DNA of 64,000 nt from Mermis nigrescens (lineage: Eukaryota; Nematoda; Enoplea; Mermithida; Mermithidae): contig JAVLUZ010000410.1 in NCBI GenBank assembly GCA_036768485.1, positions 1-64,000 on the forward strand, read 5' to 3'. Below, piece by piece: positions 23,985 to 35,891 of this stretch; the first letter of the stretch is position 1; each line of letters starts with the position of its first letter. The notes below the pieces were generated by a model that saw only the letters and a list, made by a program, of their open reading frames with translations, was not told where the DNA came from and made no database searches. The translations under genes and the position numbers were made by a program.

Positions 23985-25534
23985 TAGGGATGCAACGGGT
24001 CCAGATTTTTTTGGAATATCGGGTCCGGGTCCGGGTCGCAAATTTTTCAGATAACGGGTACGGGTCCGGGTTCGGGTCCGGATCTGAAAAAAATAATGGT
24101 TCCGGGTCCGGGTCCACGAGAATTTGTGAATTATGTCTTATATGAACAAAATGGTCCTATTATTCATATACAGCTAATTTTTTAATGCACTCAGATTGCG
24201 CGATTGCTTCTTATTTTCAGAATGTCAGTCAACAAGAAGTTAATGTTCTTGAATAAGTGATTTGAATAATTATTAATACATCTAAAGGTGATATATGTCT
24301 ATAATTTTTTAGCAAAAAAAGTGGGGCAGAAACGATCCAGATTTGAGAAGTATTGATAAAAAATTGCTCGAATTATTGCGGATAGACGTCTAGAAGCATG
24401 AATTACTGCTTGATTTCCTATATTTATAGCATTTGATGCGAAACATCGAAATTTTTAATTGAAAATAGAAGAAAACTGTGCAAAAAATAGCTGTTTCTGC
24501 TGTTAAAATTGTTTTGAAACCTACATGAACAGAAAATGGCTTCCAGGCAGTGTTTTTTTGTACAAGGTCCTTTTGTACATGTGTATACAAAGATGGTCCC
24601 TAAAAGTCTTTGTACATTTTGTGCACACAAATTTTTGAGTAGTATGATATAGTGTGGTAGTGACTTACATGTGGTAAAAACAGAGTTGTTGACCTTTGGT
24701 AGAGTATTTTAGCTATGTAATTCCTGGTTTTATGAGGGCAAAAATCATTGAGATCGTCTTAAAACGGCGCGAAGCACCAAAAAATTTGACATTTTTCCTT
24801 TCGAAATGCGATTTCTGCTATTATTATAAAGATATATAGGATACACAATTATACACAATTACTCATTTCGGCGCGAAGCGCTGAAAATGCTTGCGAATTT
24901 TAGACCTTTTTTGCAGTTTTTAGCATCCCAAAAATCTTTGTACATGTACAAAGACGGTTCTGAAAAGTCTTTGTACATCGGTAAAAATCTTTGCCGAATA
25001 AAAAAAAACCGTGCTCCAGGTCGCCCAGAAAGTAGATAAATGTCATCCGGCGCTGCGCCGGAAAATTTTGAGAAATTATGGTCACTGACGGATAAAAATC
25101 ATTGCAAATTGCATAAAATTCTTTTATCTCGTCAAATATTTTTGGCCTATGGGGAGCAGCGGCCCCCCGCCAACCTCAAATCCGCCCCTGCAAACAGAAA
25201 AAATTTGAACAAATTCAAAAACACCTTGACCCTGATTCATTGCCTCTTAAAGTAATACAAGTAGAGGAATCTGACTGTTTTTGAAATACTATCTCGGTAT
25301 TAATGTGACGATTTAGAAGTTGGAAATAAAGTCTTTAGTCGCTATTCAAGTCTTTCATCATTCGCATCTTTTTAAATTTTTTAATACCTGTTACCCGTTA
25401 TTTTTCCAGCAAAATTTTACCGGTTCCGGGTCCGGGTCTCAAAAATTTCCAATAACGGGTCCGGATCCGGGTCCGGGTCCAAAAAGAGAGCCGGGTAATA
25501 ACGGGTCCGGGTCCAAGTACCCGTTGCATCCCTA
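23985..25534. mobile_element. hAT-like element with GGGTCC arrays
   Basis: Ends TAGGGATGCAACGGGT and ACCCGTTGCATCCCTA are perfect inverted repeats. The TSDs ACTAATGG and ATTAATGG agree at 7 of 8. GGGTCC arrays lie at 23997-24115 and 25420-25515. It contains a nested family-F element at 24548-25013, and the empty site of that insertion is seen at about 34719. No transposase. Confidence 0.9.
24548..25013. mobile_element. Family F element (CAGTGTTTTTTT ends)
   Basis: Begins CAGTGTTTTTTTGTAC and ends AAAAAACCGTG. It is rich in TTGTACATGTACAAAG near both ends, with GGCGCGAAGC hairpins at 24766 and 24871. The target reads uninterrupted in the related fragment at 34719 (GGCTTTTAGGTCGCC). Confidence 0.75.
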
Positions 25535-25598
25535 ATTAATGGATAGGCAAAAATAGTTGTTTTTGAGCTTCTCTCAAGAAGATCTACTACACATTATA

Positions 25599-25970
25599 CA
25601 GTGCTGGCCATGAAACTTTACGCTTTTAAATTGCTTCTAATAATCTTAAGGCAAGCACTGCCGGTCGGCCGTTCTGGTCTAAGATGACCTAGGAAAATAG
25701 TCACTTTTAGAAAGCGCTAGAATGACACTAGATATTTCTAGCACATCTCAGTATGCCGCACGCAGCATTCTATTCAAGCAACAATAGAGTCAATCCATCG
25801 CGCCATAGCTAAAAATAGAATGCTGCGTGCGGCATAATGAGATGTGCTAGGAATATCTAGTGACATTTTAGCGCTTTCTAAAGCGACCATTTTTCTAGGT
25901 CATCTTAGACCAGAACGGCCGACCGGCAGTGCTCGCCTTTAAGATTATTAAAAGCATTTGAAAAAAAACA
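25599..25970. mobile_element. Diverged Tc1-like palindromic element
   Basis: Starts CAGTGCTGGCCATGAAAC, close to the CAGTGCTCGCCATGAAAC end of the family at 41700 and 49200. Arms of about 170 bp (CGGTCGGCCGTTCTGGTC at 25661 and its inverse at about 25912) form a near-complete hairpin. Confidence 0.7.
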
Positions 25971-26905
25971 AATGTGATTTTAATTATATCAAACAAACAT
26001 ATTGTAAATAAATAGATAAGGCGCGAAGCTCCCAAAAACGTCCTGCTCATTAGCCCGAAAAGTATGCTAAAAATCTATTCAAGCGGTCTTTCAGACACGC
26101 TTTAAGAATATACCGATTATTTCCTTTATGTGACCCTTGTAAAATACATTCACACCCCCTAAATTTTGGAGGAATAGTCCCCCACTCCTCCCACAGCTAT
26201 GCCAATGTGCATAGCACGAGAATTATTGAAGAGTGAAACCGGAAAATTATTTTTTTAGCTCAAAAATTGTGGACAGTACGCGGCAAAAACATCAATTTTT
26301 AGTGTTTCTGGCGATGCTATATCTTATTCATATATGATCGTGGGGGAGGGGGTTTGGGGGCTTCTCACCCCCGCTAAAAATTTTCACCCCCCAGAACTGA
26401 CGATTTTTTGAAAGTTTCCAAAAATCTAAAATTTTTCAGAAAAGATGCTTTTTAAGCGTTTTTAGCTATCTATTTGCTCAAAAGTGCCAAATTTTCGGCG
26501 CTTCGCACCATTATATTCATGTTTCGACCATAGGTTTGCAGCACCAAAATTCTGGGAAAGAGGGGTGCAAGATTTTTCAAAGGTCCAAAAGTGGCATCAA
26601 AAATGCTGGTATGGCTAAAAACACAATTTTTCAACGTTTCTCCTCGCGCATTATCCATTGGCATCGAAAAATTGCGAAAAAGACAGAATTAAATTTCAAA
26701 AAATTGAGTTCTAGGAGGTATTTTGGTTTCTGGGGGGTGCATATCAAGGAACGACCGGGCGCCCGGTCCCGGCCTCAAAACGGCCGTACCTGGGCCGGGC
26801 CTTGTAGATTATGCAAGGCACTCAACTTACCTAATTTAGAGAAGCGTGTAATGCTGTACATGCGTACATAATCTGAACCTTTGTAGCACGTGAATCAGTA
26901 GGTAC

Positions 26906-27154
26906 CATAGGTGGGCGGCACCAAAGTTCTGGGGGGGGTGCAAGATTTTTTCAAAGGTCAAAAAATGACCTTAAAAGTGGTGGTATGGCGAAAAAACACC
27001 ATTTTTCAACGTTCTCATCGAGCACTATCCATCGGCATCAAAAAATTGCGGAAAAACGAAGAAAATTTTCAAAATCTTCAAAAATTGAAATCTGGGGGGT
27101 ATTTTGGTTACTCGGGGGGGGGGTGCATACCCCCAAACCCTACGCCTAGGTATG
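26906..27154 (+). mobile_element. MITE-A copy
   Basis: CATAGGTGGGCGGC to CGCCTAGGTATG. Flanks GTAGGTAC and GTATGTAC agree at 7 of 8. Confidence 0.85.
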
Positions 27155-27901
27155 GTATGTACTGTCTGTCTATCCATTTTGCACTTAATTTGGAATGATG
27201 CAACTCGTAATATTAGTGTGTCACCAGCTTAAGCCCGATCTCATTCATATCTCGACGTGCGAAGCTTATGTTATGCATTTATGCGCATTAAAATTGGGCA
27301 TAAATAGAATTTTTTAAAACACCGATACAATCGACTTTTCCGCACATTATGGAAATTAATATATGTATTTAAAAAACCATAACATTATTGTTGTTATACT
27401 TACTACTTCACTATGCTTATGCGAGGTTAGAGCGTGCAACCCTCACAATTCAACATAAAGAGACATTGGTATGAATATTAATTTATGCAAAAAGTGTAAA
27501 GATTTCTTTTGTTATCCACGTGACAGTGAGCTAATAATAGCTTGCTCAAGAGAACTCGAGCCTTGTCTTAAGATATGCCGTCGAAGAAAAAGCACTTTTG
27601 CCGGCAACCTATGCACCTGTGACCATTCCTTCGTAGCCTTAGCTTTTTTTATTCTACTTAGAGCAAAAATCTACTCGAGAACTCGTCCTCTTGTTTAAGC
27701 AACCAAATACAATCTTATATTATTCCACTCGAATGATAAGCCACTACTTTGTGACTGCGTGTTCGTTATTGCTTTAAGATCGATGTCTTATGTGATTAAC
27801 ATCTTGTTTAAATCAATGATGTCCTCTCCATTGTATTTTTGCTTCTTCTGTATCACTGGCGACCATTGATTTTGCGTACCGTACGCAGCACTGCTTCCTG
27901 A

Positions 27902-28155
27902 CAGTGTTTTTTTTGTACTCGGTAAAAGAGCTTTCCCGATGTACAGAGACTTTTCGGGACCGTCTTTGTACATGTACAAAGATTTTTGGGAAGACAATAA
28001 TTGCAAAAAAGGTCTGAAATTTGCAGAAATTTTAGGCGCTTCGCGCCGGAATGAGTAATTGTGTGTTCTATATATCTTTATAATGGCAGAAATGCATTTC
28101 AAAAAAAATGTCAAATTTTTCGGCGCTTTGCGCCGTTTTAAGACGATTCTAGTGA
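27902..28155. mobile_element. Family F fragment, inverted
   Basis: One end is CAGTGTTTTTTTTGTAC, followed by the GTACAAAG-rich segment and two hairpins (28034 and 28121). It is truncated against a CGGATCC-family fragment (28160-28262). Confidence 0.65.
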
Positions 28156-28975
28156 TTTTTGACGATTTTCGGATTAAAACAGCTAATTTTTCTGCCCAAG
28201 TCAGGGTTCCGCCCCTCCCCTAGGGGTACCGCCCCCCTCGAGGATAACCCTGGATCCGTCACTGCTATTATCAATATAACAAGGCCCGGTCCCGGTCCTG
28301 TCCCGGCCAAAAGCCCGGTCAGCCCGGCCAAATTCTGGGCCCGGTCGTTCGCTGGTGCATACCCCCAAATCCCCCCACGCCCACGTGTGGTTTTGAATAT
28401 ATTTTGATCAATTTGTTCCGACTTTTTTTGATTTTCTTTCTAAATTGTTTTCAATATTTTTATGCCCTAGAAAGATAGAGCATCGTCAGAAACCCTGAAA
28501 AACGATATTGTTGACGCGTACCTGCCATTTTGGACCAAAAAAGGCACTCTATAATTTCAACCCTCCCTCCTTCCTTCCCCAGAATTCCCATGCTGCGCAT
28601 GTACGACTTACTAGAACGTAAAAACCTAAGAAAATTTCAAAAATGAGCAAAAAATCCGAATAAATGGAAAATGTAGTCAAAAAATGTATGTGGCGCCGAG
28701 CGCCGAAAATCTGACACGCTTAAAACAGCAAATTTTCTATGAATTAATGGTCGGGCGGGCAACCGAACGTTCGGGTCCGAGTCCGGGTACGCAGCACACC
28801 CCCAGTAAATTTCAGTTTAACAAAGTATATGCTTCTGTACTGATTTATATAGCCGTGTGGAAAATTCGGTAACGCGTTGGTAAGCGAGGATTCAAAAAAG
28901 TATTACGGTGCCAATAACGAACTTGTTAAAAATCGATAGAATGACGAATTTTGGCAATTTGCCAAAAGTGCGTAC

Positions 28976-29111
28976 CTTGCGCCAATGAGTAGCATCGAAC
29001 ACGTAGTAGGTTCCCCTTTCGTGCGTTTGAGTCCGTTCCACCACTCCTTGACCTGATGCTCGAGTGAGCCAACACTTCTCCTCCTTATGATACCTCCAGT
29101 CCCGATTGTAA
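28976..29111 (-). CDS. CNOT2: CNOT2 exon, NRDWRYHKEE motif
   Basis: Encodes YNRDWRYHKEEKCWLTRASG, then QGVVERTQTHERGTYYVFDA, then THWRK. It matches vertebrate FNRDWRYHKEERVWITRAPG and YERGTYYFFDCLNWRK. The acceptor is TTCTTATCAG and the donor is GTACGC. The first base completes the Leu codon left by the 32775 exon, and the exon ends in phase 0. The middle (QGVVERTQT for MEPTMKTNT) is the least conserved part of the NOT box here. Confidence 0.97.
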
Positions 29112-29470
29112 CTGATAAGAATAGATAAATAATCATTAAACTTATGAATAGATAAATAAATAAATAAACAAATAAATGACTAAATAAACAAATAAATAGA
29201 AGAATAGAAAAATAACAAACGTTACGTAGAACGAATAAAAAGACAAATAAGTAAATAAAAAATAAATCAACAAACGGATGGAGAGAAAACAAACGGGTAT
29301 TTCGAAATTAATCAGTAAATACAATAAAATTAGCAAATAAGGAAAATTAATGAAAAAATACACTAAATATATTAATAAATCAGATTAATAGACAAACAAA
29401 TAAATTATTAGACAAATAAACTTCACAAAGAAATGAATCAATCAACAAATAAAATCAATTATAAACGAGC
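29112..29470. repeat. AAAT/AAAC-rich low-complexity tract
   Basis: A long run of imperfect AAATAAATAAAC units in the CNOT2 intron, just 5' of the exon at 28976-29111. The Phe/Leu/Tyr-rich frames across it are artefacts. Confidence 0.8.
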
Positions 29471-29703
29471 AACTTAATTAAATGTAAATCATTAATTCAA
29501 TATAATTTTAGTAAAATACAAACAAAAACCTCGTGATACGAAACCGTAATAAACAGGCAATCGTATTATGTAATAAAATTGCCTATAGCGAAGATACAGA
29601 TTAGAAATTTCTGAATTATAAGAAAATTTAAAATAAATTAAATTGAAACAAAGTAAAAATAAAGTGGTCGCCATGAAAGATGATGCGCTATCACCCTCAG
29701 AAT

Positions 29704-30534
29704 TAGAGCTGTGCCGGGGCCGCCTTTTTTTGCCGGGGCCGCCTTTTTTGCCGGGGCCTTTTTGCCGGGGCCGGGGCCGGGGCCTAGGCCCCGGTGCCGG
29801 GGCCAGGGCCAATAATAGCGTGCTTTACCATGCTCATAGTACGACCCTGCCCTACCCCTTATATGTACCTATGCATATATTCTTGCTTGTAGATATGCAC
29901 GTCAAGCGTTAATATTCGCTGGGATTACAAAATATAACAGAACATGGGCATCGGGGGATGACCCCCCAGAATTCACATTCTCTCCCCCCCCAAAAATCCG
30001 CTATACCCCCCAGAAATTGATTTTCAAAATTGTTTCTGTTTTTCTGCGGTTTTTTGATGCTAATGGATAGCTCTCATTGAGAAACGCGAGAAAACGGTGT
30101 TTTTTCGCTCTACCATATATTATCAGGCACTTTTTGACTTTGAAAAATTTTGGACCCCCTAGAATTTTTGAGCTGCCCATGTATGGATTTAACTCCTCTG
30201 ACTTGGATGCGTTTTTCAATGTGCTTTACTTTGCACTTTTTAGGCTTATTATTCTATTTGTTCTGATAGACGTAGCTGTCTGCTACCAAGCAAGCTGGAA
30301 ATGCTCGTCTATATGAATTGCAATTTAAAATATGTCAATTTTGATTATTAACTAGAACTTTGCACCAATCTGACAAAGTGAAATAAAAATTTGAATTAGC
30401 AAGATCTGTGGTTTGCTTGAAATTGAGTTTGAAGGTAAATCTGCCCAAAACATTATCAATTTTCTACATTATAATCAACTCCACATTGGCCCCGGCCCCG
30501 GTGCCGGGGCCGGGCCTGACCCGGCACAGCTCTA
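29704..30534. mobile_element. hAT-like element with GGGGCC arrays
   Basis: Ends TAGAGCTGTGCCGGG and CCCGGCACAGCTCTA are perfect inverted repeats. A perfect TSD CTCAGAAT lies at 29696-29703 and 30535-30542. GGGGCCG-type arrays sit at 29715-29812 and 30489-30515. A MITE-A copy (29944-30185) lies inside. Confidence 0.92.
29944..30185 (-). mobile_element. MITE-A copy
   Basis: Inverted copy from CATGGGCATCGGGGG to GCTGCCCATGTATG, with the family interior (TCATTGAGAAACGCGAG). Confidence 0.75.
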
Positions 30535-31236
30535 CTCAGAATTATAATAGATGGTGCGTCGCGAGCGCCACGTTTCATCCATCATGCGCTATTGTCTCTT
30601 TTTTATCATTATACGCCATTAATCTGTATCATCCCGTTAATCTACAGATGCGGACAGCGCAATTTAGCTATTAATAGCGCCAACAAGAAGGAAGCGCGCA
30701 CGTGAATGCTGGAAGCGCGCACGTGAATGTCGTTCTATATTTAGGGGCGAGCCAACATTAAAATCAACATTTTTGCAAGCCAAGCACTGTCTATTAATGA
30801 TAATTTATATCTTAAGTCATCTAAAAAACTACAATAGCATTTTTAAGAGGTTTTTTATAAATCGATTCGAAATGTTTGAAAACTCCTCAATCAGTGCTGC
30901 TCTAAACTGCGACCTTTCTGCAAAATTCTTCATCGTCCGTCGCCGGCTTGCAAAAATATTGATTTTAATGTTGGCTCGCCTAAATATAGAACGACATTCA
31001 CGTGCGCGCTCAGTTCACGTGGCGCTCGCATTCACGTGCGCGCTTCCTTCCTAGTTGGCGCTATTAATAGCTAAATTGCGTTGTCCGCATCGCCAGATTA
31101 ACGGGATGATACATTTTAATGGCGTATAATAATAAAAAGAGATAATAGCGCATGATGGACAAAACGCGGCGCTCGCGACGCACCATCTATTATAATCCTG
31201 AGGCTGATAGCGCGTCTTCTTTCATGGCGACAACTG

Positions 31237-32774
31237 TAAAAATATAGAAAATACACTTAGAAACTTTTTAAAAAAACGGAGAAAATAAAAGTAGGTAAGT
31301 TAAAAAATGTATTAATAAGCGACATGATGGCATTGGCAACGAAAAATATTTACGTGGATTATATTCCCTGTTATATTTTTATCTTAACATGTGTATTATT
31401 TCATCTCTTTAACGACTTTTACTCATTGATGCAGTATTATCTAAATTTTTTCAATTCTTTACACTTTTCCGATTTTTGTTTATCTCTTAAACTTTTTAAA
31501 ACCAATTCATTATTTTTTATCATTTTTTCATATTTTCATAATGAGCATTTGAAATTTTTTCTACTTTTCCACACTTTTTCTAATTCTTATTTATTTACGG
31601 AATTTGTTAATCTTGTTTCTTGATTCATCATTCTTACGCCCTTCTTCAAATTTCCACGCATTTTTTCGAAATTACAAATAAAAATATTTGACAATCAAAT
31701 TTTTTATTGTGGTTATTACTCTTTTATAAATTTCCGTTTATTTCGATAAAAAGGAGTTGAGTTGTTAATTTTTAGCTGAATTGGGAAGGTGTCATAAATT
31801 AAAATTACAATAAAAACTAAATTGATTAAAAAGGAATTGAATTAAAAATTAATTAAAATTAAAACTGAATTAAATAAAATTCCAAAAATTAAAAAGATCA
31901 CTAAATAATTCAAATGCTTTGGGTTCATTTCATTTTAGCATTTATGTATTTAAATCATTTAAAGTGTCTCGAAATGCGCAACACTCTAGGCCCGCTTTAC
32001 ATCTTCCACTGTTTCGCCCGGGCCAACTTAAATTTTTGACGCTAATCATTGTTTTTTATCGTACCTAACCAACCTATCCACTTGATTACGTGTATTGCAT
32101 TTATACATAATTTACATATTCGTATTTTAGTCGAAAAGATGATTTTTGGGAATATTTTGAAATTTTTATCAAAAAAGTGAGCTTCTTATTAGATTTTTTT
32201 ACCAAAATACATATATAAAAAAGCATTTAGTTATACGCGTTCAAAACATAAATCAAAAACGAACTACTTATGTACGACATAAAAATAATGAATAAATAAA
32301 TGAATAAACCTATACTTCATTAAACGATTTATTTTTTTGTATAATCTTCCATTTTCTTCCTCCATTTTTTATTTTCGTGTTTCACTTTATTTTCAAGAAA
32401 AAAATTTTCTCGACCAAGAAAGCATTTCGCTGCAATCCGTCCGCGAAATGCGGTAAAAATATATTAAAATGATGCAAAAAATGTAAAAAAGGTGAATAAA
32501 TGCAGTAAGTACAATGAACAAAACGTAAAAGTGCAAATTGTTGAAAAAGCTAAATATTCGAATATACGAATTAACTAAATATATATATACATTATATATA
32601 TAATAATACGATAAATAATAAAAACATACATAAGTATAATACAAAAAGAAAATAAGATTACTAAAAACATAATAAAAAAAGTAGATCAACATAATAAACA
32701 ATAACTAAAAATAAATATGCTAATAAATAAGCAAATCATAAATAAATAAACAAATAAATAAAATAAATGCTTAC
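31237..32774. other. CNOT2 intron, AT-rich unique sequence
   Basis: No element or gene was recognised. It is very AT-rich, with AAATAAATAA-type low complexity near 32560-32765. Confidence 0.45.
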
Positions 32775-32990
32775 AGTTCAGCAGCGGCGGCCAATTGGAA
32801 CATTTCTCCGCAAAAATTGTAGAAAAGGTAGAATAATAGATCGTCGGTGTACCGGTTTAATTTGACCGGAGCCAGTTTGTCCATGATAGCCACGTTGGTC
32901 AGATATTCGGGCGGAACGTGATAATCGATGTCCTGCGGCCTGCATGGCGTATCGGCCCACGGACCGCCAAAATTTTGGTACAAATTTTTT
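32775..32990 (-). CDS. CNOT2: CNOT2 exon, NOT box core
   Basis: Encodes KNLYQNFGGPWADTPCRPQD, then IDYHVPPEYLTNVAIMDKLA, then PVKLNRYTDDLLFYLFYNFC, then GEMFQLAAAAEL. The segments PCRPQDIDYHVP and DLLFYLFY are hallmark CNOT2 sequence (vertebrate PCRPQDIDFHVPSEYLTN and EDLLFYLYY). The acceptor is ATGTTGTAG and the donor is GTAAGC. The exon ends after CT of a Leu codon. Three diverged positions relative to vertebrates (FC for MNG/GD, A for V) lie in the helix before the split codon. Confidence 0.97.
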
Positions 32991-33299
32991 CTACAACATA
33001 TTACTAAATTAATAAATCATAATAACATTTATAAATCTCTTTTATAATCAATTCGATCTTTTGAAATAATTAATTACAAAATTAATCCATTATAATATTA
33101 ATCATAAAAATCTTTAATAATTACTCGTAGTTTTGGAATAAATAATCGAAAAATTAATCAATTATAATGATCGTTAGAAAAATCTTCATATAATTACTTA
33201 TAGGTTTTAAATAATTATTAATTGGTATTATCTTGTATACCGATTTACGCATTTTCCTCGTGACTCGATTAAACCGGTCTTGAAACAAAAATATTTGAA

Positions 33300-33452
33300 A
33301 TTGTTTTTAGTATGTTTGGGGGACCAACACCCAATTTTTGGGGGACTAAGCCCAAAAAGCCAAAATAACCTTTAAAGAGACCTATTATCCCGATTTTTCT
33401 GATTTTTGGAGGGGGGTTCGAACCCCCTATTCGCCCCACAGATACGTGCCTG
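33300..33452. mobile_element. Family G fragment (CAGGCACGTA end)
   Basis: Right end ATACGTGCCTG. The interior (GGGGACTAAGCCCAAAAAGC) matches the family members at 45727 and 48162. The left end is degraded. Confidence 0.6.
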
Positions 33453-33491
33453 ACAAATATAGGTATTTGATGTATACTGTATGCCACTCAC

Positions 33492-33648
33492 TCCGGGGCG
33501 TTCAAATTTAAGCCCAATGTTGTCAAATCGTGCCCCAACGCGAGGGGTATTATGCTAGGATCGGTTTCGATGGCCCTAAGGCAAGCCACTAGCCCGACCA
33601 TGCCGAACTGATCGTTCAGCATACTGGCCGGAATGCCCGTTACTGTAC
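33492..33648 (-). CDS. CNOT2: CNOT2 exon, start of NOT box
   Basis: Encodes TVTGIPASMLNDQFGMVGLV, then ACLRAIETDPSIIPLALGHD, then LTTLGLNLNAP. It aligns over its whole length with vertebrate CNOT2 (VTNIPQGMVTDQFGMIGLLT and onward). This begins the conserved C-terminal module (NOT2/3/5 family) that folds onto NOT1 and pairs with CNOT3. The acceptor is CATTTTTAG and the donor is GTGAGT. It leaves after two bases of a Glu codon, completed by the next exon. Confidence 0.97.
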
Positions 33649-33793
33649 CTAAAAATGTCAAAAAAAGTAAATTTAATTATTTATCAATTTATTGACCAAG
33701 CCTTCGCAAAAAAACGCAGGTAATTTAATAATAAGCAAATTTAAAAATATCACATAAATTCAGACTCGGCAAATAAAGTCGCAGTTCCTTCAA

Positions 33794-34242
33794 TACCTAA
33801 CGACATACAATTCTCGCCACGAAATTTGACCAATAAAGAACCGATTGAGTTTATTTAGGAATGCTTTTTCACGATCTAATCGTCGGAGACTTAAATAGTA
33901 TCCCGACTCGCTTTACTTTAAGAAAACGCGACCTAAACGCTTAAGACGGACCGTGTACGACTCAGCGCGCGTATAGCATATTAATATTGATTATACACGT
34001 GCAATTCAAATGCATATATTGTGCACATAACGCGCGCGTACACGCTATCATCACGCGCCTATTTAAGAACGCGCGCTGAGTCTTAAACGGTTCGATCTAA
34101 GCGTTTAGGTCGCGTTTTCTTAAAGTAAGGCATGTCAGGATACTCTTTAGGTCTCCAATGATTAGATCGTGAACGAACGTTTCAAAATAAACTCAATCGG
34201 TTCTTTATTGTTCAAATTTCGTGGCGAGAACTGTAGGTAATG
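33794..34242. mobile_element. Palindromic foldback element in a CNOT2 intron
   Basis: Arms include TCTCGCCACGAAATTTGA, AATAAAGAACCGATTGAG and GCGACCTAAACGC, each repeated inverted at 34080-34230. It lies 146 bases upstream of the NOT-box exon at 33648. Confidence 0.75.
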
Positions 34243-34554
34243 CTATATGTGTATCGACAATTTCCTGTTCCGATACGAAGAGTTATGAGATAAAGTGGGA
34301 TTCTAGGATTTTCCTGAGGGGGGACGGCATCCCAATTGTTTCAAGAAGAGTTAAAACTTGGTCCAAAAATTTGCCCTTAACGCGTAAAATGGCGTTTTTT
34401 CGGTGTTTTACATTATGTACTTTCACATAAAATCACTTTTGACGCAATATTTTGTCTAAAAAAGTTTTAAATTTTTGACAATTTCGTGCAAAAAAAGCAT
34501 TAAATTTCTTTGACTTTAACAAACATTTGGCGCAAAGCGCCAGAAAATTTGTGA

Positions 34555-34870
34555 AATTAAGGCGGATAGACATCTAGAAGCACGATTTACTGCTTGATTT
34601 CCTGTATTTATAGCATTTGATGCGAAACATCGAAATTTTCAATTGAAAATAGAAGAAAACTATGCAAAAATAGCTGTTTCTGCTGTTAAAGTTGTTTTGA
34701 AAGCTACATGAACAGAAAATGGCTTTTAGGTCGCCGAGAAAGTAAATAAATGTCATTAATAGGTATCATCCGGCGCATTACGACGGAAAAATTTAAGAAA
34801 TTATGGTCACTGACGGCCAAAAAGTAATTGCGAATTGCATATCCATTCTTTATCTCGCCAAATGTTTTAG
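34555..34870. repeat. Fragment related to the interior of element 23985-25534
   Basis: Matches 24383-24547 joined to 25014-25160, without the family-F insertion. It acts as an empty-site reference. Confidence 0.7.
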
Positions 34871-34944
34871 GCCAATAATGTTATTGGCCCAAAATCCACC
34901 CTGTTGAGAACGATTTTATTTCGAAAAATAGAGACAAAACATTA

Positions 34945-35150
34945 GCAGGGGCGGATTTAGACGGGAGGCGGGGCGGGGAGGCGGCGGCCCCCCCCATCGG
35001 CCCAAAATAGAGCGCAAAATTAAGCATTTTTGAGCGATTTTTAGCGATTTTCGGGTTAAAACGGCTAATTTTTCCGCCCAAGTCAGGGTTCCGCCCCCCC
35101 CCCCTTAGGGGTACCGCCCCCCACTTAGGAAAATCCTGGATCCGCCACTG
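34945..35150. mobile_element. 206-bp CGGATCC-family MITE
   Basis: CAGGGGCGGATTTAG to CTGGATCCGCCACTG. Same length and sequence family as 3730-3935, in the opposite orientation. No TSD is evident. Confidence 0.75.
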
Positions 35151-35525
35151 AATGTGCAAGTATTTTTAAATTACAGGATTTGTCAAAAAATTAAAACAAT
35201 AAATAATAAATGGATACAATAAAACAAAAACAATAAGAGAAACAATAAAAGCAAAAAATAAGCAAAACTAAAATACAATAAGGAACAAGAAATGGAAGAA
35301 TTCCAAATAGCGACCGATTGTATTTCTATTAGCAAAAAAATATTTTTCGCCTGCTTTTCCATCTTTCCGATTTATTTTTCTATTTTTTACGCCATAAAAA
35401 ACAGTACGCGAAAAGCAAACACCTAAACGAACAAGTAAAAATTGGATAAATAGGACAAATAAATAGAAATAAATAAATATAAATAAACAAATACATCAAT
35501 TTGTTAAGCAATTAATAAATGTATG

Positions 35526-35891
35526 CAGTGGTCGCCATGAAAGATGACGCGCCATCACCCTCCATGCGCCATCATCTCTTTTTTCTATTCAGCGCCGTTA
35601 ACCTACATCATCCCGTTAATGTGGCGATGCGGACGGCGCAATTAAGCTATTAATAGCGCCAACAAGGAAGCGCGCACGTGAATGCTGGCGCGCTTCCTTC
35701 TTGTTGGTGCTATTAATAGCTAAATTGCGCCGTCCGCATCGCCAAATAACGGGATGATGGAGGTTAATGGCGCTGAATAGAAAAAAGAGATGGTGACGCA
35801 TGATGGACGTAACGCGGCGCTCGCGACGCACCATCCATTATAAATTATAATTCTGAGGGTGATGGCGCGTCATCTTTCATGGCGACCACTG
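35526..35891. mobile_element. Tc1-like palindrome, intact
   Basis: CAGTGGTCGCCATGAAAG to CTTTCATGGCGACCACTG. The two halves are near-perfect reverse complements meeting near GAATGCTGGCGCGC. This 366-bp copy is the cleanest in the window. Confidence 0.88.

Larger units (their letters stand above)
26745..28354. mobile_element. hAT-like element with CCCGGCC/CCCGGTC motifs
   Basis: Ends CAAGGAACGACCGGGC and the inverse of CAGCGAACGACCGGGC. TSDs GTGCATAT and GTGCATAC agree at 7 of 8. GC-rich CCCGG-type repeats lie at 26755-26812 and 28285-28345. It carries a nested MITE-A (26906-27154), an inverted family-F fragment (27902-28155) and a CGGATCC-family fragment (28160-28262). Confidence 0.8.
26529..28389 (+). 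mobile_element. MITE-A copy interrupted by a hAT-like element
   Basis: Left part 26529-26744 and right part 28355-28389 (ending CGCCCACGTGTG) are continuous once 26745-28354 is removed. Confidence 0.75.
26328..28608. mobile_element. MITE-B copy interrupted by a nested stack
   Basis: Left part 26328-26528 and right part 28390-28608 together match the intact MITE-B at 38388-38797, inverted hairpin included. They are split by a MITE-A that is itself split by a hAT-like element. Confidence 0.7.
29662..31236. mobile_element. Tc1-like palindrome interrupted by a hAT-like element
   Basis: Left end AGTGGTCGCCATGAAAGATG, right end CTTTCATGGCGACAACTG. It contains GCGTCGCGAGCGCC and its inverse, and GCGCGCACGTGAATG motifs near the centre. 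The left arm is split at CTCAGAAT by 29704-30534. Confidence 0.8.

Noticed and set aside
29643..29912. Gly/Pro-rich frame (collagen-like look)
   Set aside because: Product of the GGGGCC array of a hAT-like element, bounded by its TSD.
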